Part shown: positions 16,695 to 23,990 of the stretch, in pieces
Numbering within the stretch: the stretch's first letter is position 1
How the letters are laid out: each line of letters begins with the position of its first letter
Source: an uncultured Prevotellaceae bacterium
GTDB taxonomy: Bacteria; Bacteroidota; Bacteroidia; Bacteroidales; Bacteroidaceae
NCBI GenBank assembly: GCA_947168395.1
Contig: CAMVLT010000043.1
Span: forward strand, 1 to 33,307
Length of the DNA: 33,307 bases
Direction of reading: 5' to 3'
Notes under the pieces: generated by a model
Databases searched by the model: none
Told to the model about the DNA's origin: nothing
What the model saw: the letters and a program-made list of their open reading frames with translations, nothing else
Made by a program: the position numbers and the translations under genes

Positions 16695-18556
16695 TCAAGA
16701 CACTCTATAAGCAAATCGGCGACTACTGGAAAGCGTCGCTGCTGACGCCGGTGTGGACGGCGCTGGAGGTGGTGATGGACGTGCTGATACCCTACGTTAC
16801 GGCTTCGCTCATCGACAAGGGCATCAACGCGGGGAGCATGGAGAATGTGTACCTGTATGGGGCGGTGATGGTTGGGATGGCGTTCCTGTCGTTGGGCTTC
16901 GGCATACTGGCGGGGCGCTCTGTGGCCTACGCTGCTACGGGTTTTGCAGCTAACCTGCGTCGGGCTATGTATCGCAACATCCAGCGCTTTGCATTCTCGG
17001 ACATCGACAAGTATTCGACCTCGGGACTGGTGACGCGCATGACCACCGACGTGTCGAGCCTGCAGAATGCCTACCAGCAGATACTGCGCATCACGGTGCG
17101 TGCCCCGTTCCGGCTGGTGCTGAGCATCGTCATGTGTCTGGTCATTGATGCGCGGCTCTCCATCATCTTCATCGTGGCGATGGCCATCCTCAGTTTCTCG
17201 CTCTACAACATCATCTCGCGGGTGGCACGGCTGTTCCAGCAGGTGTTTGTGAAGTACGACGAGCTGAACCAGAGTGTACAGGAGAATATCCAGGCCATTC
17301 GCGTGGTAAAAGCCTTCGTCCGCGAGGACTATGAGAACCAGAAGTTCTCGAAGGCAGCCGAGGGCCTTTATAGATTATATGTACGCGCTGAAAGCCTGAT
17401 GGCGTTGAACCACCCCGTGATGAACATCGTCGTCTACGGCTGCATCATCGCCCTGTCGTGGTGGGGTGCCCAGTTCGTTGTCGGCGGCACGCTGACCACG
17501 GGTGAGCTGACCAGCCTGTTCACCTACGTCATGAGCATCCTGCAGTCGCTGATGATGCTGTCGATGATTTTTGTCATGCTGACGCAGAGTGCGGCCTCGG
17601 CCAAGCGCGTCAGCGAGATTATAGAGGAGCAGCCAGATATTGTGAATCCTGAGAACCCGGTGTACGAGGTCAAGGATGGCAGCGTCGAGTTTAGGGGAGT
17701 GAGGTTTGACTACAAGACCCACCCCCAGCCCCTCCCTGTTGAGGGAGGGGAGAAGATACTCCAATCCGAGACAAAGTTGGCGAGCAAGGTAATTGCCCCC
17801 CTCCCTCAACAGGGAGGGGTAGGGGGAGGGTCTCTTCACCGCCGCTCCGCCCTCTACAACGTTACCTTCAAGGTGAGGAGTGGTGAGACCATTGGCGTGA
17901 TTGGTGGTACAGGCTCGGGCAAGTCGACGCTGGTGAACCTCATTTCGCGGCTCTACGACGTGGGGCAGGGCGAGGTGCTGGTGGGTGGCCGCAACGTCAA
18001 GGAGTACGACCTGGCGACGCTGCGCGGGGCTGTGGCCGTGGTGCTGCAGAAGAACACGCTTTTTTCAGGGACCGTGATAGAGAATCTGCGTTGGGGGAAA
18101 GCCAACGCCACTCTTGAGGAGTGTCGGGAGGCTTGTCGGCTGGCTTGTGCCGACGAGTTTATCGACCAGATGCCGCAGGGCTACGAATCACGCATCGAGC
18201 AGGGCGGCACCAACGTCAGCGGTGGACAGAAGCAGCGTCTCTGCATTGCCCGTGCCCTGCTGAAACGGCCTCGTGTGCTGGTGCTCGACGACTCTACGTC
18301 GGCCTGCGACACAGCGACTGATGCCAAGATTCAGCGGGCTTTCCGCGAGGAGCTGCCTGCAATGACGAAACTCATCATTGCCCAGCGCATATCGTCGGTA
18401 GAGCATTGCGACCGCATTCTCGTGATGGACAATGGCGTGGTCACTGGCTACGACACCCACGAGCAGCTGCTGAAGACCAATGCGCTGTATAAGGAGATTT
18501 ACGACATACAGACCGCCGACTGCGGCGACTTTGACAAGAAAGGAGGTGCAGCATGA
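16691..18556 (+). CDS. ABC exporter half-transporter with degenerate ATPase site
   Basis: This 621-residue type IV ABC exporter half has six membrane helices (about 1-320) and an ATPase domain. Walker A is GGTGSGKS (Lys411) and the signature is VSGGQ, but the Walker B glutamate is replaced by Asp (LDDSTSACD, Asp534) and the switch histidine by Gln565 (AQR). These are known marks of the degenerate site in heterodimeric exporters such as TM287/288. Residues about 342-381 are encoded by a palindromic element inserted in frame between the first beta-strand (VEFRGVRFDYK) and ALYNVTFKV. It overlaps the partner gene by four bases. Substrate is unknown; multidrug or lipid-like cargo is usual. Confidence 0.93.
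   Translation: MIKTLYKQIGDYWKASLLTPVWTALEVVMDVLIPYVTASLIDKGINAGSMENVYLYGAVMVGMAFLSLGFGILAGRSVAYAATGFAANLRRAMYRNIQRFAFSDIDKYSTSGLVTRMTTDVSSLQNAYQQILRITVRAPFRLVLSIVMCLVIDARLSIIFIVAMAILSFSLYNIISRVARLFQQVFVKYDELNQSVQENIQAIRVVKAFVREDYENQKFSKAAEGLYRLYVRAESLMALNHPVMNIVVYGCIIALSWWGAQFVVGGTLTTGELTSLFTYVMSILQSLMMLSMIFVMLTQSAASAKRVSEIIEEQPDIVNPENPVYEVKDGSVEFRGVRFDYKTHPQPLPVEGGEKILQSETKLASKVIAPLPQQGGVGGGSLHRRSALYNVTFKVRSGETIGVIGGTGSGKSTLVNLISRLYDVGQGEVLVGGRNVKEYDLATLRGAVAVVLQKNTLFSGTVIENLRWGKANATLEECREACRLACADEFIDQMPQGYESRIEQGGTNVSGGQKQRLCIARALLKRPRVLVLDDSTSACDTATDAKIQRAFREELPAMTKLIIAQRISSVEHCDRILVMDNGVVTGYDTHEQLLKTNALYKEIYDIQTADCGDFDKKGGAA
17716..17832. repeat. Palindromic element inserted in frame in the ABC exporter NBD
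   Basis: The 35-base arms (17716-17750 and 17798-17832) are inverted repeats matching at 32 of 35 positions and begin/end GACCC/GGGTC. The inner palindromes at 17729-17750 and 17798-17819 are exact reverse complements of each other. The 47-base spacer is the same length as in ligA and matches it at 27 of 47 positions, including a shared 10-base run CAAGGTAATT. The total of 117 bases equals 39 codons. Confidence 0.95.
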
Positions 18557-20394
18557 GACAGCCCAACTTCGGAGGACCGCGTGGCCCGCACGCCCAGAAT
18601 CAGGGTGGCATACAGAAGATTGACCGTAAGACGCGCAACATCATCTGGCGCATGGCCCGGCTGGTGCTTGGCGACTACAAACTGAGCATCGGCGTGGTGC
18701 TCGTCTGCATCGTCGTCACCTCTGTCACAACGCTTGCCTCGACGCTCTTCACGCGTACCTTGATTGACGACTATATCGTGCCGCTGACGCAGACGGACAA
18801 TCCTGAATACCATTCTCTGGCCCAGGTACTCTTCAAGCTCGGCCTCATCCTGCTGGTCGGCGTCGTCTGCTCCTATCTCTACAACCGCCTGATGATCAAC
18901 GTGTCGCAGGGTACCCAGCTGAAACTGCGCAAGCAGCTTTTCGAGCGCATGGAGCGGCTGCCCATCAGCTACTTCGACCAGCGGCAGCACGGCGACATCA
19001 TGTCCGTCTATACCAACGACGTAGACTCGTTGCGCCAGATGATTTCGACGGCTTTGGCACAGGTGTTCAATTCCGTCATCACCATCGGCGTGACGCTGGC
19101 CTCGATGATTGTCCTCAGCGTGCCGTTGACCATTGTCAGCTGTCTGATTGCCGCCGTTATGATGGTCACCACCACGAAGCTCGGCAAGCGGTCGCGTGCC
19201 TATTTCCGCACCCAGCAGGAGAGCCTCGGCCGTGTCAACGGCTTCATCGAGGAGATGATGACGGGGCAGAAAGTCGTAAAAGTATTCTGCCGTGAGGAAC
19301 AGGCCGTCAGCGACTTCGAGGCCATCAACGAGCAGTTGCGCTCGTCGGCCTGTAGTGCCAACCGCATCGCTAATATCGTGATGCCTGTCAACGGCAACCT
19401 CTCGAACCTCGGCTACGTGCTCATTGCCGTCGTCGGCGCCACCATAGCCTTGGGCGACTTCTCACTTTTTACTTTTAACTTGTCACTTGGTACAATCGTT
19501 GCTTTCCTGACCTTGAACAAGAGCTTCACGCAGCCCATCACCCACGTGTCGCAGCAAATCAACTCCGTGCTCAACGCCGCCGTTGGTGCCGAGCGCGTCT
19601 TCACGCTGATGGATGCCGAGCCGGAAGTGGACGAAGGGACGAAAGCGTTAGTGAGTCCGAAAGGCGATGTCGACTTTACTGACGTGAACTTCGGCTACGT
19701 GCCCGAGAAGCAGGTGCTCTTCGACATCGACATCAACACGCAGCCTGGCCAGAAGATAGCCTTCGTGGGCGGTACAGGTGCCGGCAAGACCACCGTCATC
19801 AACCTCATCAACCGCTTCTACGAGACCAACTCAGGACAGATACTCTACGACGGCATCCCCATCAAGGACATCCGTAAGGACTCGCTCAGAAAGAGCATGA
19901 GCATCGTGCTGCAGGAGACCCACCTCTTCACGGGCACCGTGCTCGACAATATACGCTACGGACGGCTCGACGCCACCGACGACGACTGCATACGTGCCGC
20001 CCAGCTGGTGGGCGCCCACGACTTCATCCGCCGCTTGGCCAACGGCTATCAGACCGTCCTCTCAGGCGACGGAGGCAACCTGTCGCAGGGTGAGCGCCAG
20101 CTGTTGGCCATTGCCCGTGCTGCTGTAGCCAACCCGCCTGTGCTCATCCTCGACGAGGCCACCTCATCGATTGACACCCGCACGGAGCAGCTTGTGCAAC
20201 AAGGTATGGACACCATCATGAAAGGCCGCACCACCTTCGTCATAGCCCACCGGCTCTCGACCGTCCGCAATGCCGACCAGATTATCGTCCTCGACCACGG
20301 GCGCATCGTCGAGCAGGGTTCTCACGACGAGCTGCTGGCCCTCCGCGGACGTTACTACCGGCTCTACGAAGGCGACACTTCGCTGCTGAATTGA
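18553..20394 (+). CDS. ABC exporter half-transporter with canonical ATPase site
   Basis: The 613-residue partner half has six membrane helices and a full NBD: Walker A GGTGAGKTT (Lys412), LSQGERQ signature, Walker B LILDEATSSID with catalytic Glu535, and switch His566 (AHR). With the upstream protein it should form a heterodimer having one consensus and one degenerate ATP site. A 21-base duplication-flanked insertion (19462-19482) adds seven residues, LFTFNLS-like, just before GTIVAFLTLNKSF, close to the last membrane helix. It is the last gene of the operon; the next promoter is at 20445. Confidence 0.93.
   Translation: MRQPNFGGPRGPHAQNQGGIQKIDRKTRNIIWRMARLVLGDYKLSIGVVLVCIVVTSVTTLASTLFTRTLIDDYIVPLTQTDNPEYHSLAQVLFKLGLILLVGVVCSYLYNRLMINVSQGTQLKLRKQLFERMERLPISYFDQRQHGDIMSVYTNDVDSLRQMISTALAQVFNSVITIGVTLASMIVLSVPLTIVSCLIAAVMMVTTTKLGKRSRAYFRTQQESLGRVNGFIEEMMTGQKVVKVFCREEQAVSDFEAINEQLRSSACSANRIANIVMPVNGNLSNLGYVLIAVVGATIALGDFSLFTFNLSLGTIVAFLTLNKSFTQPITHVSQQINSVLNAAVGAERVFTLMDAEPEVDEGTKALVSPKGDVDFTDVNFGYVPEKQVLFDIDINTQPGQKIAFVGGTGAGKTTVINLINRFYETNSGQILYDGIPIKDIRKDSLRKSMSIVLQETHLFTGTVLDNIRYGRLDATDDDCIRAAQLVGAHDFIRRLANGYQTVLSGDGGNLSQGERQLLAIARAAVANPPVLILDEATSSIDTRTEQLVQQGMDTIMKGRTTFVIAHRLSTVRNADQIIVLDHGRIVEQGSHDELLALRGRYYRLYEGDTSLLN
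19462..19488. repeat. 21-bp in-frame insertion bounded by TCACTT direct repeats
   Basis: TCACTT at 19462-19467 recurs at 19483-19488, enclosing TTTACTTTTAACTTG. Deleting one 21-base period restores GDFSLGTIVAF, the usual spacing in this family. The sequence resembles the CACTTTT/ACTTTTAC motifs at 11210-11239 and 20521-20550. Confidence 0.7.
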
Positions 20395-20444
20395 CCGGGG
20401 GAACCACAAAATGTAAGCTAAAGGAGCATTTTTCTTGCAAAATA

Positions 20445-20476
20445 TTTGCGGGATTCAAGGAAAAGTGTTACTTTTG
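20445..20476 (+). promoter_or_regulatory. Strong Bacteroidota promoter of the aromatic amino-acid operon
   Basis: TTTG at 20445-20448 and TACTTTTG at 20469-20476 are exactly 24 bases apart start-to-start, the best consensus match in the window. Transcription should start near 20483, leaving a leader of about 185 bases before pheA that contains a small reading frame and a terminator. Confidence 0.8.
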
Positions 20477-20502
20477 CAGCCGAAATACAAAACGAAAAAG
20501 AG

Positions 20503-20580
20503 ATGTTGAACCACAATGCTTACTTTTACGGCTTTTACTTTTACTTTGCAACGAGTTGTGAAGCGGTAGGCCGTAAGTAA
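20503..20580 (+). CDS. Phe/Tyr-rich leader peptide of a transcription attenuator
   Basis: An ATG at 20503 opens a 25-codon frame ending TAA at 20578-20580. Codons 7-15 read Tyr-Phe-Tyr-Gly-Phe-Tyr-Phe-Tyr-Phe: four Phe and four Tyr in nine positions. It lies about 20 bases after the predicted transcription start and about 37 bases before a rho-independent terminator, upstream of prephenate dehydratase. This is the arrangement of enterobacterial pheL. It probably senses charged tRNA-Phe and tRNA-Tyr by ribosome pausing; the peptide itself likely has no function. The codon composition fits the controlled pathway so well that coincidence is unlikely. Confidence 0.87.
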   Translation: MLNHNAYFYGFYFYFATSCEAVGRK

Positions 20581-20628
20581 GGGTGAAAAAGTAAAAAGGT
20601 AAAAAATAAAATAAGGCTCCGCTTCACA
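20557..20628 (+). promoter_or_regulatory. Antiterminator pairing in the aromatic operon leader
   Basis: TGTGAAGCGG (20557-20566, inside the leader frame after the aromatic codons) is the exact reverse complement of CCGCTTCACA (20619-20628), which forms most of the terminator's 5' arm. The two foldings exclude each other. A ribosome stalled at 20521-20547 leaves the first segment free; a ribosome reaching the stop codon covers or approaches it. Confidence 0.85.
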
Positions 20629-20652
20629 CCAAAGGTGAAAGCGGAGTTTTTT
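20617..20652 (+). terminator. Rho-independent terminator (attenuator) before pheA
   Basis: CTCCGCTT (20617-20624) pairs with AAGCGGAG (20639-20646) and CACC (20627-20630) with GGTG (20634-20637) around an AAA loop, followed by six T (20647-20652). It lies 16 bases before the pheA ATG, so it controls readthrough rather than ending an upstream gene. Confidence 0.92.
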
Positions 20653-20667
20653 AATACGATAGAGAAG

Positions 20668-21510
20668 ATGAAGAGAATAGCCATTCAAGGACTGATAGGG
20701 TCGTTCCACGACATAGCGGCGCACCTCTACTACGAGGGCGAGCAGATGCAACTCATCTGCTGCTCCACCTTCGAGCAGGTCTTTCAGAGCATCAAGCAAG
20801 ACCCCACGGCCATCGGCATGCTGGCCATCGAGAACACCATTGCCGGTTCGCTGCTGCACAACTACGAGTTGCTGCGCGACTCAGGAACGACCATCGTTGG
20901 CGAGCACAAGCTGCACATCACCCATTGCATCTGCTGTCTGCCCGAGGACGACTGGGACACCATCGCCGAGGTACATTCGCACCCTGTGGCCCTGATGCAA
21001 TGCCGCCAGTTCCTGAGTCAGCACCCCAAGCTGAAGAACGTGGAGGCCGAGGACACGGCTGGCTCGGCTAAGATGATAGCCGAAGGGCTGCATCGCGGAT
21101 GGGCGGCCATCTGTCACGCCGAGGCAGCCAGACTCTACGGCCTGAAGGTGCTCGAAGACCACATCGAGGACAACAAGCACAACTTCACCCGCTTCCTCGT
21201 GGTGTCGAATCCCAACAAGGCCGACCTGCTCCGCCCCTTGACGGAGACCGACAAGGCCAGCATCGTCTTCTCGTTGCCTCATGAGGAGGGCAGTCTGGCC
21301 CACGTGCTGGCGATTCTATCATTCTACCACATCAACCTGACGAAGATACAGTCGCTGCCCATCATTGGCCATGAGTGGGAGTACCTGTTCTACGTTGACG
21401 TGATGTACGACGACCTGACCCGCTACCGGCAGTCGATAGACGCTATTATTCCACTGACCAAGGACTTAAAAATATTAGGAGAATACAAAGATGGCAAACA
21501 GACCAATTGA
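20668..21510 (+). CDS. pheA: Prephenate dehydratase
   Basis: The 280-residue enzyme converts prephenate to phenylpyruvate in phenylalanine synthesis. It has the catalytic-domain motifs LAIENTIAGSLLHNYELL and HNFTRFLVVS (the essential TRF) and a C-terminal ACT domain (SLPHEEGSLAHVLAILSFYHINLTKIQSLPI) for phenylalanine feedback. The common ESRP motif reads QSLP. It lacks a fused chorismate mutase, which here is joined to DAHP synthase downstream. I chose the ATG at 20668; an in-frame GTG at 20635 lies inside the terminator hairpin. Its end overlaps the aminotransferase start by 20 bases. Expression is probably governed by the upstream attenuator. Confidence 0.96.
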   Translation: MKRIAIQGLIGSFHDIAAHLYYEGEQMQLICCSTFEQVFQSIKQDPTAIGMLAIENTIAGSLLHNYELLRDSGTTIVGEHKLHITHCICCLPEDDWDTIAEVHSHPVALMQCRQFLSQHPKLKNVEAEDTAGSAKMIAEGLHRGWAAICHAEAARLYGLKVLEDHIEDNKHNFTRFLVVSNPNKADLLRPLTETDKASIVFSLPHEEGSLAHVLAILSFYHINLTKIQSLPIIGHEWEYLFYVDVMYDDLTRYRQSIDAIIPLTKDLKILGEYKDGKQTN

Positions 21511-22690
21511 ACCCGCTGAGCGATTGTCGCTCGTCAGCGAATACTACTTCAGCCGCAAGCTGAAGGAAGTGGCACAGTTGAACGCCGAGGGCAAGGACAT
21601 TATCAGCCTTGCCATAGGCAGTCCCGATATGCCGCCGTCGGAGCAGACGATAGAAAAGCTTTGCGAGGTGGCCCACCAGCCAAACGCCCACGGCTACCAG
21701 CCGACGATGGGTACTCCAGAGCTGCGCGAGGCGATGGCTCACTTCTACAAGCGTTGGTACGATGTTGACCTCGATGCGAAGACGGAAATCCTGCCGCTCA
21801 TCGGCTCGAAGGAGGGCATCCTCCACGTCACGCTGGCTTTCGTCAATCCTGGCGACGAGGTGCTGGTGCCCAATCCCGGCTATCCCACGTACACGTCGCT
21901 CAGCAAACTTCTGGGTGCTAAGATTGTGAACTACAACCTGCGCGAAGACAACGGCTGGCAGCCCGACTTCGACGAGCTGGAGCAGATGGACCTGTCGCGG
22001 GTAAAGCTGATGTGGACCAACTATCCCAACATGCCGACGGGAGGTCGTGCCCAGCGCAAGACCTACGAACGCTTGGTGCGTTTTGCTCAGGAACACCACA
22101 TCGTCGTCGTCAACGACAACCCCTACAGTTTCATCCTCAGTGAGGAGCACCTCAGCATCTTGCAGGTGCCGGGTGCCAAGGACTGCTGCATCGAGTTCAA
22201 CTCCATGTCGAAGTCGCACAACATGCCGGGCTGGCGTGTGGGCCTCTGTGCCACGAATGCGCAGTTTATCCAATGGATTCTGAAGGTGCAGTCGAACATC
22301 GAGAGCGGTACGTTCCGAGGCATCCAGTTAGCTGCTGCTGAGGCTTACCGCAACAGCGAGGAGTGGCATCGTGAGTTCAACATCAACACCTACGCCCGCC
22401 GCCGTCGCTATGCCGAGCAGATTATGGATGTCCTGGGCTGCACCTACGACCCCAACCAGGTGGGTATGTTCCTCTGGGGCAAGATTCCCGAGAATATTCA
22501 GAATGTGGAAGACCTCACCGAGCGCGTGCTCCACGAGGCGCGCGTCTTCATCACCCCTGGCTTCATCTTTGGCTCTAATGGCGAAAGATATATCAGAATA
22601 TCCTTGTGCGCCAAGGAGGAGAAAATACAAGAAGCACTTGAAAGAATAAAGCCCACCCAAGCCCTCCCAAAGGGAGGGGTGTCTGAATAG
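21491..22690 (+). CDS. Class I PLP aminotransferase, probable aromatic or prephenate aminotransferase
   Basis: The 399-residue protein is a fold-type I aminotransferase: LAIGSPDMPPSE near the N-terminus, PNPGYPTYTS, NYPNMPTG, VVNDNPYS, and the PLP lysine Lys241 in NSMSKSHNMPGWRVG. Its position between prephenate dehydratase and DAHP synthase-chorismate mutase suggests it aminates phenylpyruvate, hydroxyphenylpyruvate or prephenate; a broader aspartate-type activity is possible. The last dozen residues (AxxTQALPKGGVSE-like) and the stop codon are encoded by the palindromic element at 22648-22801, so the native C-terminus has been replaced or extended. Confidence 0.9.
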   Translation: MANRPIEPAERLSLVSEYYFSRKLKEVAQLNAEGKDIISLAIGSPDMPPSEQTIEKLCEVAHQPNAHGYQPTMGTPELREAMAHFYKRWYDVDLDAKTEILPLIGSKEGILHVTLAFVNPGDEVLVPNPGYPTYTSLSKLLGAKIVNYNLREDNGWQPDFDELEQMDLSRVKLMWTNYPNMPTGGRAQRKTYERLVRFAQEHHIVVVNDNPYSFILSEEHLSILQVPGAKDCCIEFNSMSKSHNMPGWRVGLCATNAQFIQWILKVQSNIESGTFRGIQLAAAEAYRNSEEWHREFNINTYARRRRYAEQIMDVLGCTYDPNQVGMFLWGKIPENIQNVEDLTERVLHEARVFITPGFIFGSNGERYIRISLCAKEEKIQEALERIKPTQALPKGGVSE

Positions 22691-22801
22691 ACAATGTGTG
22701 GCGACTTATATCAGAAACAACAAATAAATAATAATTAAACAAAAGGAGCACCCTATATGTAACTAAACATCCCTCCCTTGGGGAGGGCTTGGGTGGGCTT
22801 T
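22648..22801. repeat. Palindromic element between aminotransferase and DAHP synthase genes
   Basis: The arms 22648-22681 and 22768-22801 are 34-base inverted repeats with two mismatches, each containing a smaller palindrome (CCCTCCC...GGGAGGG). The element supplies the end and stop codon of the aminotransferase gene and stops four bases before the next ATG. The 86-base AT-rich centre contains AAAAGGAGCA but no gene. Confidence 0.95.
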
Positions 22802-22805
22802 CAGT

Positions 22806-23870
22806 ATGGAATTAGAACTTCAACCTTTGAACTTACCGAGTGACAACGAACGTCCCTTTGTGATTGCAGGCCCTTGCTCTGCCGAGACCGAGGAACAAGT
22901 GATGACCACAGCCCGCGAACTGGCTATGAAGGGCTGCCACAACTTCCGTGCAGGCGTGTGGAAGCCCCGCACGAAACCCGGCGGCTTCGAGGGCCACGGC
23001 GAGCCTGCTTTGGTATGGCTGAAGCAGGTGAAGGACGAGACCAAGATGCTCGTCTCTACCGAGGTGGCCACGCCCGAGCACGTGGAGTTAGCGCTGAAGT
23101 ACGGTGTCGACATTCTTTGGGTGGGTGCCCGCACTACGGCCAACCCCTTTGCCATGCAGGCACTGGCCGACGCTTTGCAGGGTGTCGACGTGCCCGTCTT
23201 CGTGAAGAACCCCGTCAACCCCGACATCGAGCTGTGGATTGGTGCCCTGCAGCGCATCAACCAGGCCGGCGTCAAGCGCATGGGTGCCATCCATCGCGGT
23301 TTTTCTTCTTACGAGCAGAAAATCTACCGCAACGCACCAATGTGGCAGATTCCCATCGAGCTGCATCGCCGCATACCCGACCTGCCCATCATCTGCGACC
23401 CCTCGCACATCGGAGGCCGTCGCGAGCTGATAGCCCCGCTCTGTCAGCAGGCTATGGACTTGGGCTTCGACGGACTCATCGTCGAGAGCCATTGCGACCC
23501 CGACAAGGCATGGAGCGACGCCAAGCAGCAGGTGACGCCCGAGGTGCTCGACTACATCCTCTCGCTGCTGGTTATCCGCGACGAGCACACCACTACCGAG
23601 GGACTCATCAGCCTGCGTAAGCAGATTGATGAACTCGACAACCAGATTATGGACATTCTGGCCAAGCGCATGCGTGTCTGCCGCGAGATAGGCCACTACA
23701 AGAAGGAGCACAACATGACCGTGCTGCAGGCCTCGCGTTACAACGAGATTCTGTCGAAGCGCGGCGTGCAGGGTTCGCTCTGCGGCATGGGCCCCGACTT
23801 CGTCGCCAAGGTCTTTGAGAACATTCACGAGGAAAGTGTGAGGCAGCAGATAGAGATTATCAACAAATAA
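22806..23870 (+). CDS. DAHP synthase fused to chorismate mutase
   Basis: The 354-residue protein combines the first step of the shikimate pathway with the branch-point step to prephenate. Residues about 1-260 are a type I-beta DAHP synthase (VIAGPCSAE, FRAGVWKPRTKPGGFEG, WVGARTTANPFAMQ, KNPVNPD, GAIHRGFSSYE, CDPSHIGGRRE). Residues about 265-354 are an AroQ-type chorismate mutase (LRKQIDELDNQIMDILAKRM, EIGHYKKEHN). The mutase domain often gives feedback control in such fusions. With pheA, the aminotransferase and tyrA, it completes the route from erythrose-4-phosphate entry and chorismate to Phe and Tyr. Confidence 0.95.
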   Translation: MELELQPLNLPSDNERPFVIAGPCSAETEEQVMTTARELAMKGCHNFRAGVWKPRTKPGGFEGHGEPALVWLKQVKDETKMLVSTEVATPEHVELALKYGVDILWVGARTTANPFAMQALADALQGVDVPVFVKNPVNPDIELWIGALQRINQAGVKRMGAIHRGFSSYEQKIYRNAPMWQIPIELHRRIPDLPIICDPSHIGGRRELIAPLCQQAMDLGFDGLIVESHCDPDKAWSDAKQQVTPEVLDYILSLLVIRDEHTTTEGLISLRKQIDELDNQIMDILAKRMRVCREIGHYKKEHNMTVLQASRYNEILSKRGVQGSLCGMGPDFVAKVFENIHEESVRQQIEIINK

Positions 23871-23871
23871 T

Positions 23872-23990
23872 ACCCACCCCCAACCCCTCCCGTGCGGGAG
23901 GGGAGCTTAAATACTGTTAAATCATGAATAGCAATAAATCAACAGGTGTCACCCAACACCCCTCCCGTTCGGGAGGGGCTGGGGGTGGGT
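23872..23990. repeat. Palindromic element spanning the tyrA start
   Basis: Inverted arms 23872-23903 and 23959-23990 match at 29 of 32 positions, each with an inner CCCCTCCCG nn CGGGAGGGG palindrome. It begins two bases after the DAHP synthase-mutase stop codon. The 55-base centre contains the ATG at 23924 used by tyrA. Confidence 0.95.

Noticed and set aside
20635..20667. Longer prephenate dehydratase from the GTG at 20635
   Set aside because: The added codons are the 3' arm and T-run of the terminator, and homologues start at the MKRIAIQG-like segment.
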